Assembly (NCBI GenBank): GCA_038380795.1
Contig: CM076267.1
Span: 11,763,501 to 11,827,500, forward strand
Source: Pyrocephalus nanus
Lineage: Eukaryota > Chordata > Aves > Passeriformes > Tyrannidae
DNA length: 64,000 nucleotides
Direction: 5' to 3'
In this document: one piece after another, positions 1 to 13,262 of the stretch
Numbering within the stretch: the first letter of the stretch is position 1
How the letters are laid out: every line of letters starts with the position of its first letter
The notes under the pieces: generated by a model
What the model was told of the DNA's origin: nothing
The model's input: the letters and a program-made list of their open reading frames with translations, nothing else
Database searches by the model: none
Program-made: the position numbers and the translations under genes

Positions 1-3000
1 ATGCCTACAAGAGGGAGTCCATACAGAGCAGCTCCTGACATTACAGGATTTTGATCTGCATTTCAGCACTCAAACTGTTAAAAAGGAAGAAGCCCTTGAA
101 AGCTCATTCTAGACTTGTCCTTGGTCTCAGACAAAGTTAAAACCAAACTAATTTCAGAGAGGGGTTGTATTAAGGAAACAAGATGTTAAAACACATCTAA
201 TTTTCTACCCTACTCTGGAAGGGTTACTCCTACTCTGCAAAGTGGTTTCATTAGTGTAGGGTATTGGAGTCACATTGGGGTGACCTGTAAGCCATTTTGA
301 TTTGCTGCAGCTTCATTACTGAGGAGATTTTTTGAAGATTATTGCCTTCTGAAATTGGTATCTCTATGTGAGTGTTCAGTTACCGAGGCATCAATGTAAA
401 CTTTAGTGGAGGCATAAGAATTCCAGTTATCTGAAGCTTTTCTCTCATCTTACCCAGGGTAGGTAATGCAATTTTCACAGCTAGCATCTGGCCAGGAAGG
501 ACTGTGGGGGGGCTAGAAGGCCACAGTTAGCTTAAGCCCTGGAAATCTTTCAGCTGTCAAAATCTGCCTCAGTTTTCCTGACGGCAGTGGAGTTGTAGCT
601 TGGTTACTGTTTGTACTTGTGCATATGAACCCCTTAGTAGACTCCAGGCAAGTGAAGACCAGCTACTATTTAGCAGAGTCTGAGCCAGCCTTCAGCCTTC
701 AGTGTCTCTCCTGAGGAAGAACTGCCTGCAGCAGTAGAGAGTTTTGAAAACGATGCCTTAGTGTGGCAGGTGATGTGGGAAGAGAAAGAAACCCTCCTTG
801 AAGACCTTCCCAAAAAGAAACTGCATTCACATAGGCAGTGCTTCGCTTATCAGCAAGGTTGAGCTGTGAAGTTGTGGTACTCTGAGGACAGTTCAAGTTA
901 CTGTGGAAGGAGTCTCTGCCTCAAGTGCCTGCAGAGACACTTGGTACATCAAGATAAGCACGGGGCTGTCCCGCCAGCTAATTAGAAAAACATGAGTTGT
1001 CAGTCTGGAAATCTAAGATACCATCTTTGGATTGAAGGGAGGCTCAAGTACAAGGCGACACTAATTACTGATTTAAAACAATCACAGTGGTTGTGCAATA
1101 TTCCCTGGCACTAAGGAAACATTATTGCCTTCTTATGGGGACAGGTGAACAATGGGGAGGGCCCAGCTGTCAGTGGGTGGGTGTTTCATGCAAACTCCTG
1201 TTCTCCAGAAGAAGGTTTCTCTCTTCTTTAAGTAGGACACTTGATGTGGTACTTGTCACTTAGTTCTCTCAGAGGATTTGAACAAGTAAGAATATTTGAA
1301 CTTGGAAACTGTCAGTACAGCTGCTCCCTTGACTGCTAGTTGCACACTGAGGGGAGAGTAGGTTTGATTGAGTGCTTGGTGATTGTCATACTTTGTAAAG
1401 CCCTGACACCAAATTCCCTCTGGGCAGGGGATAGCTTTGCTGGTTGAAGCAAAAATAAAGGAGTGTAGAGAGGGCTGAGAGCTTCACCCTTCCTGCAGAG
1501 CTGCAGTTTGACACTTTGACACATCAGCCTTGCTGATGAGATTTCCTCTTAATCTTTGCAGCACATGATTTCCAGGTGCTGTTCTAATAGCTCTGAACTT
1601 TTGCCCAGGGGGGCTTGGCTGGCAAACCCACCAGTTCTGTATTACAGTGCCCACTTTCCAGTAGTGGTGAGCTACTGCAGCTTTGATGCCTGGTAGTTTT
1701 TATACTTGAAAAAATTGCTGCATTTGACTAGGGTGGAGATCTCTTGGAGGAGAAGAGTTCTTTGTTGTGGAAAGTCAAGGTTCAAGGAAATGTCTGTCTA
1801 ATATACCTTGAACAAATTTTGAAGTGACGTGACTATGCAATTAGGTCCTGAGACCCGTGAAAAAGGAGGCTTGTTGGTACAGTTGTGTTGCTGTGTTATT
1901 TCAACAGCTGCTGGGCCAGAGCTAACCAAAGAAGTGTGGTCATGTTTAGAAGTTGTTTACAAATTAGGCTTACTGACTGGAAGAGAGATACCTCCAGGAA
2001 GATGAGTAGAAAGGGCTGGTTATTGTGTGACACTGGCTCTTGTCTGCAGTGAGTGGCACCAAGAGACTTGTCTCTGTGGGCTTGTGTCTGGAGCTGTCAC
2101 GTTAGAACAGTTGTCCGGGGAGGTTGTGGACTGCATCGACTATTTGGCACATGAAGATGCAGCGAAACATGACAAAGATGATAATGTGATGACTAGAGCA
2201 GAAGAGAGGGGGCCATCATTTTAAAGTCAAACAGCTGTATTGGAAGAGCTCCCTGCTACAGGCAACCCTCCCCCAGGAGAGTAGTATGGCATTTTTTATG
2301 TGCTTCAGGTTTCCTTCCTTATTGCAAGAGGAAGAAGATTTAAAATTTTCTGTGAAGTTAACCTAAGGTAGCCTTCCTTGAGAATTGCAAATAATGCACT
2401 TTCACTTAGTCTGGGCTAATTGGGGTTCTCCTAAGTGCTGAAAACGTCATTGGCTTATGTACCCAGTTTAATGTTGCCACAGCATCTTAGGTAACAAGTA
2501 TTTCCTTATTACTATTTGAATTGACTTACTGTACGTGCTGAGCCAGTTGCTTTGCTGTGAATTGTACCAGCTTTTATGGTGTTATGAAGATTGTATCTAG
2601 GTTGAGTAACTTTGGGCTGTTCAGTCTTTACCAGCTTTCTCCTCTAAGTTCATAATTTTGAGCTCCAATGTGGTATTAAACCTCTCTATAGTGGCTTTTT
2701 TGCTGGATAGCTCTCGATGGAAGGTTCATGTGTTACTGCCAGAGGCTTTGACTAAGCACATAGTTTTGATGTCTCATTAGTGAAACAGGGAACTTCTTTT
2801 GCAGTGACAGAGTTGGGATGGGAGGATAGTTTTTTTTTCTCTTAGATTATTTTGTCTACGTATTGCCATTGTTAGATGTAGCCTTGCCTGTTCCTTCAAG
2901 TGTAAACTGCAAGTCTGGGAGGAGGATTGGAGAAAACCATTGTGCTGGAGCTTATATTTGCAACCCCTCTCAAAACTTGGAGGAGCTCCAAACCCAGGAC

Positions 3001-6000
3001 CTGTGCCACTGAGTTACTAGTTTTGAGTTCTGCATGACTGTTCTTCAGTGGGGAGTTTGTATCTTGTAACATTGCTTATCTGGAAAGTGCAGGAGCAGAA
3101 GTGGACCACTGGGGCTCAGGTTGTGGCTGTGTGTGTTTTTCCCAAGGTTGTTGTGTGGGAAGCATCTGCCCAGTTGGTTTCAAACTTGATGGGATGTAGC
3201 AGCCATATGCTTCATTGCCTGGGAGGTTAATTTTTTTGTCAGTTTGGCTCTTGTTTTTCTCAGGTGGTATTTTTTCCACTTCCTTCTGTGAGGAAGAGGG
3301 GGAGTCAACAGACTTCCTAACGTGTAAAAAAGCGCTTTTTTTCTTTTTTTTTTTTTTAGGTAAAAAAGTGCTATTTAAAAACCTATTGGCTGGCAGATGC
3401 AACAGGCTGTAGCTTCAGCCTTTTCTCTTGGCTTACTCTTTACTGTTTTCCCCAGGATTTAAAGGTGTTTCTGGCTCCTTTCCCATGTATGCATTTACTA
3501 GTGGTGCCATAATATATAGTGGATCTTCTTTAGACTACAATGCTCAAGGTTGTGACACAAATCTGTTCTCCTATAGTGCATCATGATTTTTATCCTGTGT
3601 CTACATGCGTTTAAAAATCCAGAACTTGGAGGCAAATTTGTTTACATTAGTTTGCTTAAAAGGTTGTTTCTGTACTTGTGGGCAGAGACTTACAAACTCT
3701 TAAATGAAAACCACATAGAAGAAAGACCTGTAAGTTTCAGTGCTCCTTTCTCATGGCAGTATGGCCTGCTAATGGTTTCTTGGATGTGTTGAGACATGTT
3801 TATGTGTGATGTTAATAAAAAATGGCTATTCTGTGGTAACTAACACTTATTCACACCCTTCTGTAATCTGAATTTTCGAGTTTAAGCAAGTTCTTCACAA
3901 CATTCTATCCAGTTTAACAGAAGAGTCCCCATTTGAACATGAGTGCATTTTCTGGAGTCCAGAAGCAAACAGCACAGCTAACTTTAAAGGCTTGAACTTG
4001 AACGTGTTAGCAGCTAAACACACTTCCCTGCCCCTTCTGCAGTAGTTCCGTGCTAGTGAGGGGTCTGGTAAAATGCTGCCCTACTATGTGAAAACCCTTT
4101 GGCTGGACACTCTGACACTGCTGTGAGTAATACTGCCTCACATAACTGGAGTGCCTGCAGCAAGGAGCAAGACCGGCCTGTGCTCGAGGGCAGGGGCCAG
4201 TATTCAGAGCTGCAGACAGGGGGACTTGGACAGAAACATGTGCTGCACTTCTACAGTTGGTTGAAATGGCCCTGATTTTGTGCCTGCGCTGCCAGGGGTG
4301 GTCAGAGCTGTGAACCGTTTTGGCTGAGGATGGGAAAGCTCGGAGCACTTCTTTCAGAGTTGAGCTAAACTGACCAAGTGAGAAACTGTGGCATCGGCAA
4401 TAAAAAAGGCAATGCTTTCCTCTAGTTTGGAACCAATGATTCTTTCTAAAAAAGAAAAAAGCCATTGCTCTAAGAGTATTGGTGGGGGTGGGATGTTGTC
4501 AGTTTTAGAGTTTGAAGCCAAATCAACTCTTAAAGTGACTTGAAACAAAATGATCAGAGTTTTGTATGTCCTTGAGACGGTTCAGGTTGGGGTAGTGGTC
4601 ACAGGTAAGTTATCACAGCACTAATCCAAAGCTCAAGGTGCTGTGTGTGCAGTTGCAGCTGATGCTTCCTTGCTGCTCTGGGGGGTGAAGTTTTCTGGTG
4701 AGGAGAGAGTTCAGTCTGCATACACAAGCAATCCCTTCTGGCTGTGGGTAGGATTATCCAGGCTGAGGTGAATCCCTGGATGTGCAGAACCAGTTTTGAT
4801 CACCATCAGCCAGCAGGGATTTGAACTGGCTGCCTGGAATGGAGGGACCTGCTCTCCGATGACTCCTGCGTAGCCAGTGTGGGCAGCTGGGACATGTGTG
4901 GTAATGCTGGTAGGGTTAGGGAAGCTTAAGACCTCAGTGCTGAATCTAGATGCTGTGCGTGGTGGTGGTAAGATGTGGCAGTGTGTAAGTCTGGCCAAGG
5001 AGGATGGAGGTGAGGTAATGTGTGTGAGGGATGCTTTTGTTTCCAGGCTGGGATTCTTATGTGCATCTCATCTGCTGTCAGGTCCACTTTGTCTTCATTA
5101 AGATTTTTGTGAAGGCCTTATTTGCTCAAACAGAAGGTATTTAGATTTGCTGCCCCGGTGCTTCCAATTAGTGAACTTGTGCATCCAGCTTCCTTCCAGT
5201 TGTTTATTGAACCAGGTGTCTGCTGCACAGCCTCTTCCCTTGCTCTGAGTGTGACCTGCTTTCCTTATGCTGGCGGAAAAAGTAGGGCAGATTTCTAGCT
5301 TTGGGTATTATTAGCCAGGAAACAAAAAGACACCCTGGGTTTTTATCACCCCCTCCTGAAAGAGCTAACCTGTGATGGGGGAGTGCTTCGGGAAGCAGTA
5401 TGGTGATGCCAAGAGCTGTGGTCTGTGGGAGGGTGGAGATCAGGCCCCCCAGTTTGTTCCCTTGCAGCCTGGAGGGGTTAATTTGGCTGCAGATGGAGGG
5501 ACAAAAAAAGGGCTTCAACTGAGTCTCTAATGAAGTCCTTGGATAGGAGAATTTCTAGAGTTGAGGAACACAAACCTTAGACTTACAGTAATTTTTTTAG
5601 GCATAAGCCAAAAACCTCAGAGTGATGCTGTGCCTCAGTGGCAGCAAAGTTTGGTCTGGCTATCCTTGTGTGTGGCCTTGGTTCTCAGGACACCGCAGGC
5701 ACTGTTGGTTGCACTGCATTTAGACTTTGCTAGTGCTGTTTCCTGTACACCTGTGGTAGGGATGTAACAGGATTCAGGCTGGAAACAGCTTGAGCCCCTA
5801 TTTTTTTAAAACTGATTGTTTTACATTCCCGGAGCCCAGTGTTAATACTGTATCTTGCTGACCAACTGATGACATGGATTGCTGAAGGCCAACAGTCAAA
5901 AGAGGATCCATATCACTTGTTAAAGTAGATGGATTTTTCTGGTGATCTGCTTTAAGAATTTTGTCCCCACCTTTGTGGCTAGATGGTGATGTGACAGTTA

Positions 6001-6288
6001 CAATAGTATTGATTACTAATCAGCTGCTACTTAAGCCACAAATTTACTGTCTCTCACTAAAACTTCTAGGGAACTGATGGGTAACTGCTGTTGTAAAGAA
6101 TAACCAAAGGTTTTTGTCCTGACCTACCTTGTTTGATTCCTTACAATAGAACAATACTGCTCGCATCTGACTTACCACAGCTTGGCAGCTGTATATGAAT
6201 AACCTATTTTGTGACATGCTTTCAGCCTTTTTTTTTTTCCTCTAGTTTTAATTTAATCTATAATACTGTTCTTTTTCATTTCTTTCAG
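1..6288 (+). other. CLASP1 intron upstream of the first coding exon (no gene seen)
   Basis: This stretch ends in a good polypyrimidine tract and AG at 6287-6288. I see no CpG island, TATA-type promoter or convincing exon, so the transcription start should lie upstream of the window and this is the 3' part of the first intron. It contains a T-rich run near 3339-3358 and short T runs near 2829 and 6230. The scattered open frames of 60-150 codons on both strands have no recognisable domains and look like chance. Confidence 0.75.
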
Positions 6289-6568
6289 AATGGACTGCTG
6301 AATTGGGATTTATTGCAGACTCAACAGTACAGCAGTGCTCGTTGCTTCATCTATTACTAGTTATTTAAATTGGACTTTTAATATCCTGCCAGCTGCTGTC
6401 CACACACACATGGTGCATTGTTGCCATTCTCAGAATTGCATCTTTGAAACCCAGACCCTCAGTAACCTTCATCGAAGAAAGAGGCGACCTCCTGTGTACT
6501 TTTATAGAGGGATTTTTTGGACCTGCTGCCCTCTAGCTTTCTTGCTGGTGCTGTATTTCTGAGACACT
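6289..6568 (+). other. CLASP1: CLASP1 5'UTR part of the first coding exon
   Basis: The acceptor is tttctttcag at 6279-6288, so the exon should begin at 6289. The UTR runs 280 bases to the ATG at 6569. It holds two upstream ATGs. One at 6290-6292 opens a three-codon uORF (Met-Asp-Cys-stop). Another at 6410-6412 opens a 50-codon uORF that stops at 6562, six bases before the main start. The exact exon start rests on splice consensus only and needs RNA data. Confidence 0.75.
6410..6562 (+). other. Upstream ORF in the CLASP1 5'UTR (50 codons)
   Basis: The ATG at 6410 has C at -3 and G at +4, a middling start context. The frame encodes 50 residues: a Cys/His-containing start, a basic RRKRR patch, and a hydrophobic C-terminal tail ending LAFLLVLYF. 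Its stop codon finishes six bases before the CLASP1 start, so ribosomes translating it would end almost on top of the main ATG. I do not recognise the peptide. It may only act as a brake on CLASP1 translation, or may not be used. Confidence 0.4.
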
Positions 6569-6763
6569 ATGGAGCCCAGTATGGAGTACTGCTTGGCGCA
6601 GGTGCTGCAGAAGGATGTTGGAAAGAGACTTCAGGTTGGCCAGGAATTGATCGATTACTTCTCAGATAAACAGAAGTCAGCTGACCTTGAACATGATCAG
6701 ACTATGCTGGATAAAATGGTTGATGGACTTGCCACTTCTTGGGTAAATTCCAGCAATTATAAG
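6569..6763 (+). CDS. CLASP1: CLASP1 coding exon 1 (residues 1-65, start of TOG1)
   Basis: The exon starts at ATG 6569, which has A at -3 and G at +4. The sequence begins MEPSMEYCLAQVLQKD and continues through the GKRLQVGQELIDYF helix to WVNSSNYK. This is the first HEAT-repeat helices of TOG1. The exon ends after a complete Lys codon (phase 0) at donor gtaaga, 6764. A second in-frame Met is at residue 5. From memory, differences from human CLASP1 are few (for example Arg4 to Ser, Ser7 to Tyr and a Leu to Met near residue 50). Confidence 0.96.
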
Positions 6764-9700
6764 GTAAGAATTGTCAAGTGGAATGTGATTACTGTCAGAA
6801 GTTTTGATGTCAAGTGCTACTTGATGTAAGTTGTATAGTAGACATGTTGTACTTTTCTGTAAAGTAGTAATTATTCTGAATCCACCATTGCTGTTCCAAA
6901 TCTTGGTAGCTGATAGCTGCTATGATACTGAGGACTCAAGGCAGTAAGAATTCAGTAAATGGTGTTTTAAGCACAAACGAATTTACATTTGGTGTTTGTG
7001 GTTTGTGATATCCTGGTTTCTTTGTGTACCTTGTTAGCTGGTGGCACACTTTGATCATCCCAGTAGTTAGCAGTGTTGATTTCCTGGCATATTAACAAAG
7101 TTTATAAAACTACAGAAAGCATATATAAACATCAGTATTTTTCATTGTCATTAAATCTTGCCACATTTTTTCCCTTTTTTTTTGTGGGCAACTTAGACAC
7201 AGTAGATCAATTCTGCCTAGCTCAGGAAAGGCAGTGTGTGTGTGTGTATCTTCTGCTGAGTGTGATAGTGTAGAAATGACTTGGTAGGACATGGAACTCC
7301 ACTGCTGTGTTACCCTGTTATGTTGCTTCATCTCCCTGCAGGTCTTAGTGAGGAAGTCCTACCACAACAAGTACTGTGGGAGTGGGGAGGGCTTTTCCTC
7401 TGTGGCTTGGAAAACTCCTGTCCTGGTCTGTTCTTGAAGCACTTGGAGAAGTCTAATAGGGGTACTTAAGGTATTACATGGGATGTAATAAGAGACTTTG
7501 TTCCTGTCTCTTAAGTCCAGGAAAATCTGAGAGTGAAAAGTTCCTACAGAGCTGAGCCTGAAGATACTTAACTGAGGGTTATATTGGAGTTTGCACCTGG
7601 AGAAGTGGAGGAGAGAGTGGCTGTATAGGTTGCAAGTGCTCTGGAGCTCTTCAAATTCAAATAAATAAATTCAAATTAATTTATTTTTAACAGAAATTTT
7701 GATTGAGAAGTGGTGTGAGTTTGCAGAGTGTTGGTTAAAGTATTTGCACAGCTGCATTTTTTTCTCTACATTTTTGTCAACAAGCAGCTGTGGTAGAATC
7801 TGTTTGGCCTATTGTGGAAAAAGACCCGAACTACTAACTGGTGTGGATCTCAAAGCTATGCAGTGCTTTGCAATTCCAAAGTCACTCTTAGTTTGCAGAA
7901 TTTCTTTTCAGATAACTTGCTCCCCTTCCCAGTCTTTTGTCTGTTGAACTGCACATTTACAGTGATCACTGAGGTATTCATTTTCCAGTAACAAACTGGT
8001 GGCACTTTTGTACTGCAGTGACTCTGTTCCAGAACTCATGCTGCTGAGCTGGCTGTTCATTAATGTGTGTGTTCTATACATAGTATTTGCTGTGATTAAT
8101 AAGTTTTAGTAAGCATAACAGAGACATGTCTCGGATATCTGGAGAGTGTGGGCAGTAGGAGTCATGTGTTATACCAGCGAGGTTGGGCTGGGGAAGATCT
8201 TGTAGGATGCTGCAGACCAAGGAGGAATCCTGCCTCTATTCTACTTCTTCATGTGTTTTGTTTGCTTGCTCTGTGCTGTTTCGGGATGGTGGTTCTGCTT
8301 GACTCCATTTCTTCCCCTGCTAAGCATAAAAGGGAGTTATTTTGCTGAGCTTTGAGTCTCTGAACAATAACTAAGGCCTGCACAGCTGTCTGTCTTGAGA
8401 CATGAAGCGAAACAGCCTAGCAGTGTCAGGGGCTTCAGCGTGTCCTCCCAGCCTCACAATCCTGCAGCAAGGGAGAGGGCTGAAATGTCGGTAATCCCTT
8501 GGTGAGCAATCTCTCTCTGAGCTGCTTGTGGCACTATTTAGTAATGTTGCTGTTAAGTGTGCAGATCTCCTGGCTCACCTCTGGCTAATGTGCCTTTCTC
8601 TGTACCCAGACTAGGATGTGCCATTGATCTTTCCTCTTGAGGTGAAGGGTAAAGTTATATGTCCAGGATCTTAAAGTGATTTTCTACCTACTTCGTAATC
8701 CCAGAGCTGAACTGAGGGTGTTTGGCAGTGACCTGCTTTTCTGCAACACTATTGTACTGTTTCCCCCATCTAGCAATGTTGATGAGGTCTCTTGCACATT
8801 TTTCTTCCCTGGGGTGTATGGCCTGTGCTGTTGGAGTTGAGGTTTACGCTGGAAATAGCCCTTGTTATTGCTAGTTGCTTTTTCATAAATGCCCAGGAGT
8901 GAAGTAGACTTGGAGATTTGGTGGTGACAGCCTTCAAGCATGTCAGGATCCAACATATTGAAGAGAGATTCTACTCAATGTTTTCCTGTGTTGCAGAGTG
9001 GTAGGAGAGGCCAGTTTGAAGTGAAACTGGGTGGAGATTTGCAGTAAGGAATTGGATGAAACTTTTTTTTTCCATGCACTTTGGCAAGGAATGATTTTTT
9101 TTTGGGTCTGCACTGCTCTCACTGGACAGGGTTTGCTTTCCAGGGAGAGTATTTCACCCTTGCATGGGATGATCCCTTTGACCCAGTGCAGCTGATGTGC
9201 ATGAGGCTCTGTGCCCAGCAGCCTTCAGGACTGGGTTTTGCCTCTGAGAGGGGACTTAGGGACTGACATGGTTAACAGACCCCCGTGTCTGAGGACACTT
9301 CCACATCCACAGCCTCCTGCTGTTCTGGTAGACCCAGTCTGTCAGGCTGGGCTGTGTCCTTGAGCTTGCTTTGTGTTCATGTATGCAGGACTTCAGATTT
9401 AATTTGTTTAGCTGATGTTGTTACTTACAGAGACATTATGCTCTTAAAAATAAAATATACGGTGAGATGTTATGGAGAAATTTTTTGGTGTGGTGAAATA
9501 CTGCAGGGAAATTTTATCTCTCCTGACAGAATTCCTAATGGTGTTAGAGAAAGCAGCCTTCCATTCTGATCTGTTTCTAAATATCAAGCAGTACAAGAGC
9601 ACGCCTCACTGAACTGAAGAGAAATAAAACTTACATACATAAATTAGCTGGCTTTCTTAAACTGTGTATTGAATAATTTTTTTTTTTGCTTTGCTAATTG

Positions 9701-11241
9701 AGGGGTAGAACAGATGGTGCAGGCTTAGTTTGAAGTGACATCCATTAGAGTTACTTAAGCTGATGAATGGTTGTTCACTGTAAGCATACATTTGTTCTCT
9801 ATACCATGTTTATTTTGGTTGAAATTCGGTGGAAGAAGTCCTGATTTAAGAAATAATTATCATGCATGGTTATGGGTTGATATAATTTGGTAAGCTTGTT
9901 TTGTTGAGTATTAAATGCGTGGGGGAAAAGGATGTCACCATCTGGGGAAGAAAAAGGGACTTGTAAAGGGTTTTCTTTACAGCAGCTGCTGTTAGCTGGT
10001 GAGTTTTGGGATGCTGGGAGTACATGAAGATCAGTAATGTATACATTCATTTAGCACTTTGATCCCTTAAAACCTCTTTACCAGAAGCTGAAATTGCTAA
10101 TAAAAATGAATTAAATTAGTTTGGGTATGATAAATGGGCTATGAAGGAAGAGTGACCTTGAGATCAGGACTTGCAAGTAGAGCCTATTCCTTGTGTATGC
10201 CCATATTGCAAAAGGTATCTTGGCAAAAACTGCTTTTGATGACTCCTCTTGTGGGGAGAAGAGTTACCTTAGGGAGGACTAAAGACTCGTTGGGTTGGAG
10301 CTACATTTCTGGAGTGTGTCCAGTCCTTATTTTTAGGCTTTTGTGCTGGCATACTCCTAATAACTGGATTTTCCTGCCCTAAACTTATGAAAGAACAGAG
10401 TTTTGGCTCCAGGATATCCAATTTCTTGTAAGCAGTGTTAATTCCCAGTCCAGATGATCAGTTGGTTTTTCCCTGGCTCCAGAAGCTGGACCTGCCTTTC
10501 AACACTCGCTGTGTGGTAATTTGATGGGATTATGGTGTAGCCCTTACCTGTGTGGTATCCATAGTGTGGGGAGTACCATGGCGGGTGCAGTGCAGAACAG
10601 GAGATGGGAGCAGCTGGGATAGATCAAATTCACTACTAGCTCCAGTCCTTTGTATTCAGGGCAGGGAAGAAATTAACTGCTGTAGCAAGTCAGCATTTAG
10701 AGTTTACCTGTGGCTTTTTCTTCACACTTAGAAGGTAATAATGACTGGTTGTAGCAGGAAGGGTTGTCCTTTTCTGGCTGGGGTGGGGAGAACTGTAGTG
10801 GAGTAATAGTACTATCTGGTTGTTTTATGCACAGTGTGGATGTGCTAATGGTTGCATAAAACAAAAAGCCTGTGAGCCTTAGTGTACCAGACAACAGTGT
10901 CTTTCATTTGTTTGCCAAGGTATTACCAAATCCAGTATAAGTACTGAGAACCTACAGGATCCCAAGAAAGCGTAAAGAATGGAGACACAGTGTTGAAATA
11001 AATAGGACAGAAGTTTATTTACGAAATTGTGGCACATTCAAGGTCTGGCTTACTTGGTATCTGTGGTGGCCTTTAGTGGATGGTGAGAGATGAGTAGAAA
11101 AATGGGATATAAAGTAAAAGGTTCCCTCGCATATCCTTCTGGCTTGTAGAGATTTGAGCCTCTTGATTTCATTTTCTGACCAAATTAAGTTCCTGTATGA
11201 TTTTAGCCCTGGGACTAGCAAGTGTTGTCTATGGCTGTCTT

Positions 11242-11262
11242 CTGTTTTGTTTTGTTTTGTTG
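11242..11262. repeat. (GTTTT)n short tandem repeat
   Basis: About four copies of a GTTTT unit in intron sequence. No function is implied. Confidence 0.8.
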
Positions 11263-11624
11263 TGTTAGATCTATTTTCTCTTGGTTGTTTGGTCGAGTGG
11301 CCGCCTCAGCACTGGCAAGGCCAAACAGGCTCTCGTTTGGGACTGGTCAACACACAACAGACTGAACCATTGTGGTTACTAAATTGAGAGGATAAAGCTA
11401 TTCCTTTAATGCTGGTGTAGTGTTTCAGTTGCAGCACTTCAGTGCTTGTCACCAGGATTTATTCAGAGGTCTAACACACTCTCCCAGCTCTCGGGAAACC
11501 TTGGTGTGCGTTGCTTGACTGCAGGCTGAGGGTCACAGCTGATGCATCGGTGGAAAAGGCAGATTATTGGGGATTTATTTTCGTGGGGATAAGGGTGTAC
11601 TAATGCTATTGTACAGTACCTTGT

Positions 11625-11955
11625 TGGGCTCTCTGTGGCATGTGCTGTACAGTTCTAGTTGCCTGTCTGCAAGGAAGGAATTCAAGCTGGAACAGGTGCA
11701 GGGAAGGGCTAGTGGAGTGTTTAGGGGATTGGAGAGCCTGCCTAACCAGAGGAGACTAAAAGTTTGGCTTGTTTATTTTACAGTATGAATGCTGATAGGG
11801 AATATGACTGCTGCCTATAAATACATCAGAGGGGTGAACCTCAGGGAGGAGAAAGAACTATTAGATCTAAAGGGCAAGGTTAGCACAAGAACGAAGGGTA
11901 TAAAGTGGCTGTGCGTAAATTTAGTCTGCATGTGAGATGAACGTTGCCTGCAGCA
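11625..11955 (+). mobile_element. Old CR1-family LINE fragment
   Basis: The segment carries degenerate hallmarks of the 3' end of CR1-type LINEs: a tttggggattggagagcctg-like stretch, a GGAGACTAAAAG box, then a TATAAATACATCAGAGGGGT block followed by a GCACAAGAACGAAGGGTATAA block. The remaining frame is broken and there is no 3' tail, so this is an old, dead 5'- and 3'-truncated copy. The wording of these blocks resembles the older amniote CR1/L3-like lineages rather than the recent avian subfamilies. Limits are approximate. Confidence 0.7.
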
Positions 11956-13196
11956 AGAACGTTGGAAAACTCTTGGAGATGAATAGATAAGGACAAGGCA
12001 TTTGGTTTGGGGATGGATCTTGTGATGATTTTGACTAGTTTATTTACAGTATAGAGTAACAGGATTATGCACAGTGATAGGGAAAGTTCACTGTAGTCCA
12101 GTCTGTGTGGTAGAACAGGTATGATACTAGGCCTGAAACTGCTTGAACACTTTGAATAAACACAAATATTTAGAACAGTATACTGGGTTTGGTCCTCAGA
12201 AATCCCAAAGTGACTTACAGAGACTGTTCATGCTGTGCCTGTTACTTTTGGATTAGAATTAAGTCACTTACGTGCATGTGTGATCCATCTCCCTTTGTGT
12301 TTAGTAGGTAGCAGGATGAGTACAGGACAGTCCTCACTTTCCCTGACATGGCCTGAAATGAAGGTTAGTGCCAGTGGTGGATTTTACATGCACCTTGATT
12401 TTTTTGCTTGTCTCTACATTGTTCAATGGAGTTCTGTTGTCCTCTTGATGCTGAAAGAAATATTCATCAGCCCCTGGGGTCCTCCCACCAACACCATCCT
12501 GTTAGCTTCTCTGCTAAAAGTATGCACACTCTTCCATGTTTTCTTTGTGGGATATTCCTTTAAGTTGTCTTAAAGCCATTCTTGTCTCACCCTTTGAACT
12601 TCAAAATGAAATTTTTTCCTACTGACAGTCCCACTGTCAGTGGGGTCTAGTTGCTTCTGACTTTGTCGAGTTGTAATTAAGTAATTTGGTAAGCAGGGAA
12701 CTTTTATGAAGCCTCATTTCCTTTTGACTTTTTCTATGTAGATTTGCTGGTGTCTAATGCTGTGTTTTTCATCATGCAGAAGTCTGTCTTTTAATGAAAC
12801 CTCTTTTGGTTACTGTATTTGTAAGAGCATATCATCTTTGGTATCTCTGTTTTCCTTACCATGTTAGGTTGAAGTTTTCTAAAAGTGATCAAAGAATTCA
12901 GAAGTTATGGAACAAGAAAGAATATATAAATGTTAGATGAACAATTAAATGATCTCTTCCTTAAAAATAAGACAGAAAAATACCTGATAATACCTTTTCT
13001 TTTTTTTTTTAGCCTTCCAGTGTGTTCTTAGCATTAAGTGCACCTATTTTTGGAGGAACAGCCCACTAGACTAGGCAGTCTGGTACAGGGTTACTTTGCT
13101 GTTTCAGATACCTGATTCTGGCTCTGACAGCCCTCCTCCTGCAGCTGTTGCATTGTGGGAGTGAAAGGTAACATTTCCTGTGTGGCAGTAGGATCA

Positions 13197-13262
13197 GCTC
13201 ATGGGATCACAGGGTAACTCAGGTTGCAGGGGCCTTTGTGCTCATCGTCTGGTTTCATCCAC
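13197..13262 (-). mobile_element. Probable degraded CR1 3' end
   Basis: The pattern GGGATCACAGGGTAACTCAGGTTG, then a CCTTTGTG-like block and a TCATCGTCTGGTTT-like block, resembles the minus-strand CR1 tail (hallmark: cacagaatgg..ggttggaagggacc..gatcatctagt). It is strongly diverged and could be a coincidence. Confidence 0.35.

Noticed and set aside
3339..3360. Long pyrimidine tract ending in AG, like a splice acceptor
   Set aside because: No open frame matching CLASP1 and no donor follow it. It is simple T-rich sequence.
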